Source of the DNA: Thalassiosira profunda
Lineage: Eukaryota; Bacillariophyta; Thalassiosirophyceae; Thalassiosirales; Thalassiosiraceae
Direction: 5' to 3'
NCBI GenBank assembly: GCA_036939355.1
Contig: JALLAP010000096.1
Coordinates: forward strand, 1 to 24,053
Length of the DNA: 24,053 nt
A model generated the notes under the pieces. It was not told the origin of the DNA and did no database searches. It saw nothing but the letters and a program-made list of their open reading frames with translations. Below, one piece after another: positions 1-8,643 of the stretch. Every line of letters begins with the position of its first letter. Position 1 is the stretch's first letter. A program made the translations under genes and the position numbers.

Positions 1-2
1 CC

Positions 3-587
3 ATTGCCAACTTTGACGTTTACTTCCAAGACGACGGCAACCGTCAAGAGCGGTACACTCCTTGGAGTGCCAACTCCGGCTTTTACTACATACGCAACAA
101 TCCACGGACCCAGCAGATCTTCCGGTCGATGCTCTACGCCGGTGACTTGATTTTCGCGTGCCGGTCCCACCAGCAGATACTCATCCAATTGCTCGCAGAG
201 GCCAATTCGCTCACCGGACTGCGGGTGAAGGTGCTGAGCCGGGACGAGGACGACTTTCCCGGGGGATTCCACTACCACATGCGCAGGGACTTCATGAAGA
301 AGTTTGTTGATGGAAAGGTGGATCCGTACGTGTTCCACATGTGCTGGACGCTCAACAAAGAAGATAAGCTGATGTTCATGAAGCAGATGGGAATGTGGCA
401 CCTGAACGAGGAATGCATAGGCAAGGGCGCCTCGAAAATAGCAGGAGGCAACGCCGAAGGGGGTGGCTTGTTGGGACCGTGTTGCTCCGCAGAGCCGTTA
501 TTCTCTTGCCACTACCGGGACAAGCCGAGCATCAAACCGTGTGCGGACTCTCCACCGAAAGACGGAGGCAGAGGCTCCTTTTGGTAG
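3..587 (+). CDS. Nucleotide-diphospho-sugar transferase, C-terminal part (5' end outside window)
   Basis: An open frame enters from the left edge and stops at 585-587, giving about 194 residues with no start in the window. The fragment begins with a DVYFQDDG stretch resembling the acidic metal/nucleotide-sugar motif of Nucleotid_trans (GT77-like) enzymes. Next comes NSGFYYIRNN, typical of the family's acceptor-side fold, then FHMCWT and a Cys-containing tail ending in GRGSFW, which I recall from diatom members. Known members move a sugar onto a protein or glycan in the secretory pathway; the sugar cannot be told from this fragment. The signal anchor would lie upstream of the window. The gene runs convergently toward RRN3 with a 159-nt gap. 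The family call is fairly firm and the substrate is unknown. Confidence 0.8.
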   Translation: MANFDVYFQDDGNRQERYTPWSANSGFYYIRNNPRTQQIFRSMLYAGDLIFACRSHQQILIQLLAEANSLTGLRVKVLSRDEDDFPGGFHYHMRRDFMKKFVDGKVDPYVFHMCWTLNKEDKLMFMKQMGMWHLNEECIGKGASKIAGGNAEGGGLLGPCCSAEPLFSCHYRDKPSIKPCADSPPKDGGRGSFW

Positions 588-746
588 CGTGGCATTGGTA
601 CACTGCAACTCGTCGTCTCGAGATAAGAAAACGAGACAAAGACTGCTGCTCCTCGTCCCCTCTTGTCGTCTTCGCTTGCTTCCAGTGCGATGGATTCTGG
701 TTCTGTATCAAGTTCTGGAGAGTTGGGTTTTAAGTACTCATAGCGA

Positions 747-3700
747 TTACCAACTGCACTGGCTTCCGGTGCTCATGGCGCGAGACCTCCGTATTTCCAT
801 CTCCAGGTTGTCCTCGTCAGATACGCCGGTGGGGCTCTTCGTTGATTTTGCCTGTTTGGGAGCAGACGCATCCTCCTCGTCTTCATCCTCGTCATCCTCG
901 TCGTTATCGCTGTCCTCTTCCTCGCCAGCAGCCTCCTCTTCGTCTTCCAAATCGCTGACTTCCGAATCGCCATCTTCCGCACCGACAACTTCCTCATTTT
1001 CGTCGCTTTCGTATGCCATATCTTCCAAGGTCAGGATGCAATCCTCCCAGTTACGATAATACGGATGCACGTGCTCGTACGACTTTTGCAGAAGGTATGG
1101 ATCGAAGGGGAAGAACGAGTCCAGGGGATTGGAGCCCCGTCCCAACCCACCGACGCCGCCAGCCAGCCGTTTCTTCTCCTGCGTTGCAGCAGTGGAGATG
1201 ATGGTGCGTCGACGTTTCTTGGGCGTGTCGCTCTTGATCTTGTCCGGGCCGTGGGGCAAGTCTTTGCCCCCCTTGGCCATGGACGTGCTCCACAGATGAT
1301 CCAGCAACTTTGTCGCGTCCTCTTCCTGTGACGCACCTTTGCTGTCCGTGGTGTCAACGAAGAGGTCCAACTCGTCTGCCAAGTGCAGGAACTCAACGCG
1401 GACGCTCTCCAAGCAGTACTTCAGAGGCTGCAATGCGTGGCCACAGAGTGACTTCCAGCGCTGCGGCCCAATGTCCACACTCTCTGGATCGGCGTAGGGT
1501 GAGTCGGGGTCGTCCCTGTGCTCGCATGCCTTGCGGTAATACCCAATCGCCTCGGCGCCCCGGAAGCACATGATATAAAAGGCCGCCTGACAAGCCGTGT
1601 AGAACAGGCCGTGGACCTCGCAGGCGTGCTGTGTCTTGCCCAACGACGCCGTGGACGACAGGCGGCGCATGCTGCGGCTCTGGGCCGGGGTCCTCCCGTT
1701 CCCCTCCGCGCCCTCACCGGGCTGCGTAGACACGTACACCTCCGCCCACCGGAGCAGCGCCGCGACGCACTCGCACACCGTCTCGGGGCACACATACGTC
1801 GCCCGGCTGACGAACGAGGCGAGGTAGCACACGACCGTCTGCCGCAGGACGTCGCCGGCGTGGCTGGGGTCGTAGAAGAACTCGATGAGCTTGGCGCTGA
1901 ACCCGCGGTAGAGAGGGTCGGTGACGTTGATGGGTCCGAGGTCCACCTCCGCTTTCTGCTGCTGCGTCTCTCGCTCGGCCATCAGCCGTCCCACCGCCTC
2001 GAGGGCGTCGTTCTCCCTCCCGAACAAAACGAGGAAGGCGAACTGGACGAATTTGGAGCGGTCGGTGGTGCGGACCTTCTCGTCAAAAACCGCGTCCAGA
2101 TGCCGGTGGAGTCGGCGGGCGGCGAGGACGGCCGCCATGGCCGACGAAAGGGATGTGGGATCGAAGGCGGTCGCCTCGACGATGCGCCCGTAGAGCGCGG
2201 TCATGAGGGTGTCGAGCCGTTCCGAGATTTCCAACACCTGGTCCGACTCGTCAAACGCCGACTCGTCGTTATTTGCAGCCTCGGCATTGGTAGCTTTCAT
2301 GCTGGAAAGGGAATCGTTGGAGATCTGGTGGAACGACCGCTTCTTCGCCATCGTCGTCGGCGTGGCCGCCTCCCCTCCAAACAGCTCCCGCGTCACCCCC
2401 TCCAGCTTCCCTGATTCTCCCTCCGCAACGTCCTCCCGCGGCGAGGCGTCCAGCGTCACCAGCCCCCTTTCACCAATCTTGATCTCCACATCCATGTCCA
2501 AGGCCTTGTCCACGAAGAGCGCCAGCGCCAGCCCCTCAAACGAAGGGACGAGGCGGACCATCTGCAGGCACTGGCGAATGTACCACGCATACAATGGCGG
2601 GGGGCACGTCTTGTGGTGGGGAAAGGACGATGCGAGGATGGAGAGGAGGTCGGTCTTGGACCGAGGGCAGAGGCGGAAAACGTTGAGGAGGGCGAGGAGG
2701 AGGCGCCGCACCCTGATCGCAGTTGCGTGCCATGGCAAAGACAGTGTGAGTTAGATGCCAAGTGAACGCAAAGAGTGGGAGAAAGAGCAAAGGTATTCCT
2801 CACCTGCCGCTAGCCAACCGATCCCAGCCAATCACCTCCTCGCACCCGTCATCGCCGTAAAACGCCTCCCGCACAAAGTCCACCGACAGGCCGCTCATGC
2901 CAGGCACTGGTCGCTCCCCCTCCGACTCCTCTTCCTCTTGCATGCCCTCCGCTGTCAAATTGGGAGTGGCAGCTTGCGGCTTGGATTGAGTATCATCCAC
3001 CTTCTGTCGCTTAGTGGCAGGCTCGTTCCCTTCCTCCCCATCTTTTCCCTCTTCCCCTTCCTCGGCACCTTTTGCAGCATCGCTATTATTGCTCTGCAAC
3101 CTCTGCAGCCGCCTCCCCCTTCTTTCTCCCTCCAACCGGCCATTGGCCCACTCGGTCCACCGTCCCCCAAAGTCGGTGAGCAATCCCCACAAGCTCCGCA
3201 CCACGGAACGGCTCATGATGGAATTGTTGGACACGAGCGCCACCAACAAATGCAAATGAGCATCCGCCATCTCGTAGCTAAAATAGGGAACGGCCGGAGA
3301 TACAAACTTGGCATCCTCCTTGTGCCGAATGGACGCCTCGTCTATCTTCACCGACGGCTTCTTCCCGGAATTAGTGAGTGCCCGCCGCCTTCGCTCGCAT
3401 CTTGCTTTATCTAGTGCCCTCAGTCCCTCCATCCCCCGGTCCTTCTCCCCATCCCCCGCCAGGGGGACGAAGGGGTCCAATCTGACGATGAGGTGGATCA
3501 ATTGGGCGTGCAATTTCGAGTGGCCGACGAGGCGGTCCAACTCCCGGCCGGAGTTGGCCGTGATTATTGAGTGGAGGACCGCGTGCAGGAGGGGGGCGTT
3601 GGACCGTCGATTTAGGAGGGTAGCGAGGCGGTGGTGCATCGCCGACGCTATTACTGCGGGATTGTTCGGCTGGCCGTTAGCCCCATTTTCACCGCCCTCG

Positions 3701-4035
3701 TTGCTGGAGCTGTCGTTGCTGGGAGGGTGATGTTCGGGAGAGTTCTCGTGCTTGCTGCTCACCGCCCACACGACCAGCTCCTCCGCCGCCTTGAGTATCT
3801 CGGGATCAGACGGCGGGGAGGGGCGGGGGAGGCGCTCATTGACATCTAGTTCCAAGAATTGCAATGGCGGCGGGCCTGCGTCGCCATGCACTTTGCTTGA
3901 CGTCGCTGTCTCCCCAACGCTCACATCTTGTGAAGCGCTCGCGGCCGCAGACGATGCCGACGAGCGACGCGACGCCATGGCCGCCATGCTACAGACCTGG
4001 CGCGCCCTCCGACGAGGAATGAGGCCTCGGTGCAC
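747..4035 (-). CDS. RRN3: RRN3 / TIF-IA, RNA polymerase I-specific transcription initiation factor (2 exons)
   Basis: RRN3 binds RNA polymerase I and makes it competent to start rRNA transcription at the nucleolar promoter. The gene reads as complement(join(747..2712,2804..4035)), 1065 residues. The 91-nt intron has donor CAG/GTGAGG and acceptor ATCAG/GG, and the splice preserves the frame (AG|G = Arg). Exon 1 holds the first HEAT-like helices (LVALVSNNSIMSRSVVRSLW). Exon 2 holds the matching segment YIRQCLQMVRLVPSFEGLAL, a FYTACQAAFYIMCFRG block, and the diagnostic LDSFFPFDPYLLQKSYEHVH near residues 938-957. A strongly acidic Asp/Glu tail follows. Human and yeast proteins are about 630-650 residues, so this one is long; the extra length is low-complexity N-terminus, loops and tail. 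Start codons at 4035, 3987 and 3978 are all possible; the one at 3978 (GCCATGG) has the best context. Confidence 0.9.
2713..2803 (-). other. Spliceosomal intron of RRN3
   Basis: This 91-nt GT-AG intron lies between the two RRN3 exons. The donor is GTGAGG, a branch-like CTAAC sits upstream of a pyrimidine-containing stretch, and the acceptor is TCAG. Both halves of the protein align to consecutive parts of RRN3 only if this segment is removed. Exon 1 reads into an in-frame stop right after the donor. Confidence 0.85.
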
Positions 4036-4286
4036 CGAGCTTGCGCCTCTAGAGAGCCGGGGGGTGGGATGGATGGGGGCGACGCGGCTTGAGAGGAGAA
4101 TTTTGGTGGATCTGGTCTACGTGAAAAAAATCTACGTAAAAGGAATAAGTAACAAATTTGCCGGGCGAGTAAGCAGCTGCTAACCCCTGAGAGTGGAGAG
4201 CCCCAGCGAGAGGCGTGTTTTGTGGGAGAGGAGGCCGAAGAGGAGATATGTGGGCCGAAGAAAGGGTGTGGTAAGTGGCGATCTAC
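4036..4286. other. Intergenic space between RRN3 and the LRR gene
   Basis: This is the upstream region of RRN3 and the downstream region of the LRR gene. It contains a short A-run and two TCTACGT words (CTACGTGAAA and CTACGTAAAA). No convincing gene or repeat was seen. Confidence 0.5.
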
Positions 4287-5729
4287 TTATCTAGATTCTC
4301 TACTCCAACGTGAATGCTCTAGGGTCAAGCCGTTTGCCGCACTGCCGTCGAGAGGGATTCCGCGGCCAAACTGAGAAGGCAAGTTCCGGACGCATCGATA
4401 GAGTAGCCGCAAGGGCCACAATAGCGATGGGTGGTCGGGCAAGCGGGCGATGAAAAGTGGTAAGACCGATCGATCCATATCCGAGAGAACTCGCATGCCC
4501 GTATCTCCGCCGAGGTGTTGCTTCTGAATTTTGCGAAGCAACAGGTGGCCTTTGTTGGCCCGATAAAGCCGGTTGGCCCTCAACGAAAATTTGAGCAATG
4601 GTGGCAGGAAGGTTGGCACGTTCTTTGGAACCCTCGTCAGCCCCGTCAGAGTGTGGTTTGATTCATATGTCGCGTCAATGCTCGTGGTATCGCACAGAGC
4701 TTTGGCAAATGCCCACCACCCTCGCCGAGTTATGACATTGTCTCTGGCATCAATTCCCAGTTGACGAGCAATAAATTGGTCATCAGCATCATCAGCATCA
4801 TCAGCCACAAGCACCAGTACACTTAGTGTGCAGCCATTTCCGAGTGCACTAGCGAGAATATTTGCCCGCTCATCGTCAACATTGTTCCACAGAAGTTTCA
4901 GCCTCGTTAGGTTTGATGTTGAGCTTTTCATCATGCATGCGATGCTCTTGTATCCCCGGATTGAAATGCCGGGATTGTGCGAAAGATCCAACACACGCAA
5001 CGAGCTGCCATTCTCAATGGCACCTCTCAAAGCCGCAACCCCGTAGTCGTTAATCTCATTGTCAATGAGGCTCAGCTTCTCCAAATTGGATAAGAGAGAT
5101 AGCGACACGCAGCCGGTGCTCCTGATGCCCATCTGGTGAAGGTAAAGCTTTTTCAGCTTACTGAGCCCGTCCAATGCTGCAATGATCTTCGTTGGTTGAA
5201 GGCTTTCAACTGAAATGCGAACAAGATCAAGCCGTTCCAGATTTTGGCACTTTTGTATCACCGATGAGAGAAGACGATCTCCGTCAGCCCCAACGTCGCA
5301 GCGCTCTATCAAAAGCTCACGAAGGTTCGTATTGTTATGGAAGAAGGGCTCCATGGCATCAATAGCACGGCCATTTGATAGATCGATCCACTCTAAACGC
5401 AGTTCCCAAATGGAGCTGTTACGACTGGCTCCACGGAAGAATGTGTCGAGGGAATCGTTGGACTCTTCCAGAGGAAGAGAGTGAAGGGTCAAATGCTGCA
5501 CATTTGTGTTTCCGCCGACGAAATGCCCCGCCCACCCAAGATCTTCATCCGGCGAGGGACAATATTCCGACGCCTCCTCCCGGTTTTCTTCGGCACACAC
5601 AATCAATGTGTCCAAGCTCTCATCATTGTCCCTGAGTTGGCAGAGGGTACCGACATTGGCATGCAGGGTGACGCCCTCAATGTTGACGATGGACGCCAGT
5701 TTGGCGTAAACGTCACGGAGGTCGTCCAT
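4287..5729 (-). CDS. Leucine-rich repeat protein (RNI/NLRC3-like repeats), 480 aa
   Basis: The single-exon protein is built of leucine-rich repeats of the ribonuclease-inhibitor type, roughly residues 75-330. Visible units include LRELLIERCDVGADG, LERLDLVRISVESL, LEKLSLIDNEINDYGVAALRGA and LRVLDLSHNPGISIRGYKSIA. The C-terminal third has the block VITRRGWWAFAKALCDTTSI and then NRANKGHLLL-like sequence, which I recognise from diatom LRR proteins, and ends in a less conserved Arg-rich tail. There is no signal peptide or membrane segment. LRR proteins of this kind act as protein-binding scaffolds; the partner is unknown. The start was chosen at GCCATGGAC, and a stop codon lies 12-15 nt upstream in frame. 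The DNA has an in-frame 9-nt repeat giving ADDADDADD near residue 308. The frame is intact, unlike the two other expanded-family genes in the window. Confidence 0.75.
   Translation of the reverse strand: MDDLRDVYAKLASIVNIEGVTLHANVGTLCQLRDNDESLDTLIVCAEENREEASEYCPSPDEDLGWAGHFVGGNTNVQHLTLHSLPLEESNDSLDTFFRGASRNSSIWELRLEWIDLSNGRAIDAMEPFFHNNTNLRELLIERCDVGADGDRLLSSVIQKCQNLERLDLVRISVESLQPTKIIAALDGLSKLKKLYLHQMGIRSTGCVSLSLLSNLEKLSLIDNEINDYGVAALRGAIENGSSLRVLDLSHNPGISIRGYKSIACMMKSSTSNLTRLKLLWNNVDDERANILASALGNGCTLSVLVLVADDADDADDQFIARQLGIDARDNVITRRGWWAFAKALCDTTSIDATYESNHTLTGLTRVPKNVPTFLPPLLKFSLRANRLYRANKGHLLLRKIQKQHLGGDTGMRVLSDMDRSVLPLFIARLPDHPSLLWPLRLLYRCVRNLPSQFGRGIPLDGSAANGLTLEHSRWSRESR
4781..4806. repeat. 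9-nt coding microsatellite (CATCAGCAT, about 3 copies)
   Basis: CATCAGCAT is repeated almost three times inside the LRR gene. On the coding strand it gives repeated Asp-Asp-Ala. Since the unit is nine bases, copy-number change would keep the frame. Confidence 0.7.
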
Positions 5730-6262
5730 GGCTCTTGTTAAAGAGATAAAGCACGAGTGTCAATTGTGTCACGCAAAGGTATCCCGAACCCTGCAGCGAG
5801 AAGACAGTCAATGATGGTTACGCCGCCCAGAACCCACTCTTCTAGGGGAATGCAATATCGTTCGCCAGTATTCCCGTCCCCCTCCTTGCAGTTGACACCA
5901 ACAATATCCTGGGGCGTGTCAGCAAGTGCACCGCGCACGCACATCTGCGATCATCGGCAACCCGCCGCCCGCGACCACACACCAGACCGCAGCCCCCGCG
6001 CCATCCGGCGAGCGCCAATGCTGCTCACCTTTTACTTCTCTATTCTTCTTCGATGCACGGCCAAGAGGCGGGGAGCGGGGAGCACCCCGGGGGTCGCAAA
6101 GTGGGAGGAAGGGGGGAGGGGGGAGGAAGGAGGAAGGTTGGTCTTACCTACCCAAAGTACACATTTACGTCGTACACCAAACCCCCCGCTCCTCGCTCCT
6201 CGCTCGCCTCCAACCATTTTCAGCTCCTCGTCTGGGCCGATCTCTGCCGACAATAGGCGGCC
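5730..6262. promoter_or_regulatory. Divergent intergenic region between LRR gene (-) and 2H-like gene (+), with a G-rich tract
   Basis: These 533 nt separate two divergently oriented genes and presumably hold both promoters; no core motif is certain. From about 6067 to 6140 the plus strand is rich in G runs (for example GGGG, GGGGG and two G6 runs), which could form a G-quadruplex or a purine tract. A 68-codon minus-strand frame (5738-5944) is open here but is not recognised. Confidence 0.4.
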
Positions 6263-8542
6263 ATGCGGTCCCATCACCTGTTCGGACTGATCTCCCAGCT
6301 GCTGTGGGCGCCGTCTGCGCCGCTGCTGCAGCCGCCCGTGGCGTCATCGGTGGCCGGCCGTGGCCGAGGCGGCAGTAGAAGATGTGATGGGTGGTGCGTT
6401 GAGAGGCGACGGCCATCAGCCCCCATCGCAACACATCGGCGGGGCGGGTGTTGGAATGAAGCGGACGAGAATTGCAATTATCGCTCAATAAATGCTGGCG
6501 TGGGTCCTCGCGGCGTGAGGCGGCCGACGCAGTTGCACATGTCGTCATCTGATTTTGATGAAGATGGTGCACGTGATGTACACCCATCAAAGTCAAAGAA
6601 ACGGCCGATGCGACGGAAGGCACCCGATACAAACAAAGCAAAGCAGCGGAGAAAAGCACCCACCAAATCTATATCAACATTCAACACCGCCGTGGCAATT
6701 GTCCCGCCCGACGACGCCTGGGACGCCATCCAGCGCGCCCGTCACCTGGCCCGGGACACGACCTTTTACCGCTGGCCGCCCGCCATCCGCCTCTTCCACC
6801 CTTTTGCGCCCCCCGCCCGCGTGCCCGATTTGGTTGGGAAGCTGGCAGAGTACGTGGAGGAAGAAATGGGAAAGCACGAGCTATTGGAGATTTTGGACGA
6901 GGGGCTGGATCGGATGGCGGGGGACGCCGAGTATTACGACGCGCTGGACGGGATGCTCGGGCAGCTGCTCGACAGCGGGGCGGTGTCGAGCGGGGTGGTG
7001 GAGGGGGCGATCGACGCGCTGGACGAGAGGCTGGACGAGGAAGAGAGAGTCAATGGCGACAACTTGAAGAGGTTGCCACCGTCGGCATACCTCTCATCCT
7101 TCGAGGTGACGCTGGACTCCATCCAGATCCTCCCCCACTGGGAGGTCCTCGACGCCCGGATCGAGGCGCTGGAAGAGCGGATGCCCCAGCGCACGCTGGG
7201 GTTGACGATCGAGGAGCAGGAGCGACAAAAGCGAATCGAGAAGGGAAGGGCGCTCATCGAGGAGGAGGAACGGCGGGGATTGAAGCGGAAGAAGGAGCGG
7301 GAGCGAAAGAAACGGCTGAAAAGGAAGATGAAGAAGTTGGAGGAGGCTGGTGGGGATATGGCGTCTGACGATGGCAATGCTGTTGCCGAGAGCGACGATG
7401 AAGACGACGAAGATGACGAGGACGATGATGAAGCAACACCGAACAAAAACGGGTTCAACGGCCCCTGCGTCATCTATCTCTCGCCCGACGACGAATCTCG
7501 ATCCAAGCTCGAGGCCCTCCGGCAACGCCTGCGCGGCGAGCTGTTCGACGAGTACGACGCCTTCTCGCCCGGGAGCTCGGTCAGTCCCTACCCCGAACAC
7601 CTGCCCCGGAAGAAAACCAAAGCAGGCGAGCCACCAACCACGTTCCGGCCTCTGCTGCCAATAGCCAGATTTCCGACCGTCGAGTCGGCAGTGAAGGTGG
7701 CGAAAGTTCTGCAACGGACATGGGATCCACTGACGTTTAATGTGACAGACATTCAATTTGTGTCGAGGAACGATCCAGGCCATCACACCGGCGACGCGAC
7801 CAAAGCCGGCGGCATGAAGAAGGGGGAAGGCGAGCCGCATCTCGACGAGGATATACCGGAGGTCCGCCATCGACGACAGCACGGCACTCTTCATACAGCG
7901 ACGTCATCTGCGAAAGATAGAATGGCACTCACCTCATCGGGAGAGGTGGACGATGTTGGAAGGAGGGGCGCGTACGGGTGCGACGCCCTCGTCATGCTGT
8001 GGGGTGAAGAGCTGGACGAAGAGGATATGGAGGAGGAGGCGAGCCTCTCAATGATCATGGACGACGAAGAAGAAGACGACTTGGATGATGTGGAAGATGA
8101 GGACGACGGAGGCAAGATCGACTACACAAAAGTCTTTGCCACAGCCGAGCGGGAGTACCAGCGCATGCGCGCACACGAGGAGCTATTGTCGCCGTCCTCC
8201 GGCGGAGACATGTCCATCTTTGACGAGACGGTGACAGAGACGACGGACATCGAGGCGTGGTTGGACGGGGACGACGACGAGGACGGGGAAGACGAGGGGG
8301 CAACGGTCGTGGTGGGTCGGGCCCAGTTCTTCGTCGGGGCCATGCGGGAGTTCGTGGGAATGCCGGCATCGAGCGCCATCGACTCGAAGGACCGGATCAT
8401 GGGCAGTGGGGTGAGCGCCACGGCTCGGAGGAAGGGATCGGTGAGCCGGTTGGCCGAGAGCTGGGAAAAGGGAGATTACGGCCAGAAAGAGTCCGATCGC
8501 CGCCCTTACCAAGGAAGAGGCAACGCGGACAATCAGTCGTAG
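6263..8542 (+). CDS. 2H phosphoesterase / LigT (2'-5' RNA ligase) fold protein, probably catalytically inactive, 759 aa
   Basis: Residues 142-181 read AVAIVPPDDAWDAIQRARHL...WPPAIRLFHPFAPP. This matches the start of the 2H phosphoesterase (2'-5' RNA ligase-like) fold, where family members have WPPHxNLLYPF. A second strand pair, FEVTLDSIQI, follows near 280. The second signature, near 461, reads FRPLLPIARF in place of FxPHLT/SIG. The catalytic His and Thr/Ser appear replaced in both HxT/S motifs, so RNA cyclic phosphodiesterase or ligase activity is unlikely. Between the halves lies a Lys/Glu-rich coiled coil (about 314-362) and an acidic run (about 376-391). More acidic stretches lie near 610-650, and a conserved-looking C-terminus contains AQFFVGAMREFVG. 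The first 92 residues are low quality; Met93 (6539, preceding SSSDFDEDG) is an alternative start. Basic patches such as KSKKRPMRRK suggest nuclear or RNA-binding localisation. Confidence 0.7.
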   Translation: MRSHHLFGLISQLLWAPSAPLLQPPVASSVAGRGRGGSRRCDGWCVERRRPSAPIATHRRGGCWNEADENCNYRSINAGVGPRGVRRPTQLHMSSSDFDEDGARDVHPSKSKKRPMRRKAPDTNKAKQRRKAPTKSISTFNTAVAIVPPDDAWDAIQRARHLARDTTFYRWPPAIRLFHPFAPPARVPDLVGKLAEYVEEEMGKHELLEILDEGLDRMAGDAEYYDALDGMLGQLLDSGAVSSGVVEGAIDALDERLDEEERVNGDNLKRLPPSAYLSSFEVTLDSIQILPHWEVLDARIEALEERMPQRTLGLTIEEQERQKRIEKGRALIEEEERRGLKRKKERERKKRLKRKMKKLEEAGGDMASDDGNAVAESDDEDDEDDEDDDEATPNKNGFNGPCVIYLSPDDESRSKLEALRQRLRGELFDEYDAFSPGSSVSPYPEHLPRKKTKAGEPPTTFRPLLPIARFPTVESAVKVAKVLQRTWDPLTFNVTDIQFVSRNDPGHHTGDATKAGGMKKGEGEPHLDEDIPEVRHRRQHGTLHTATSSAKDRMALTSSGEVDDVGRRGAYGCDALVMLWGEELDEEDMEEEASLSMIMDDEEEDDLDDVEDEDDGGKIDYTKVFATAEREYQRMRAHEELLSPSSGGDMSIFDETVTETTDIEAWLDGDDDEDGEDEGATVVVGRAQFFVGAMREFVGMPASSAIDSKDRIMGSGVSATARRKGSVSRLAESWEKGDYGQKESDRRPYQGRGNADNQS

Positions 8543-8643
8543 ATCGAGTTGCAGAGTTGCAATTCCATCATCTGATCGATCGCAGAGATTATTACTGACT
8601 GAAAAGTCGCGGCCGTTTTCACGCGACCATAAAGTCCGGCGTA

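Noticed and set aside
1518..2414. Long plus-strand open frame (298 codons) opposite RRN3
   Set aside because: It is antisense to well-conserved RRN3 sequence and has an Arg/Val/Leu-rich composition caused by GC-rich codons on the other strand.
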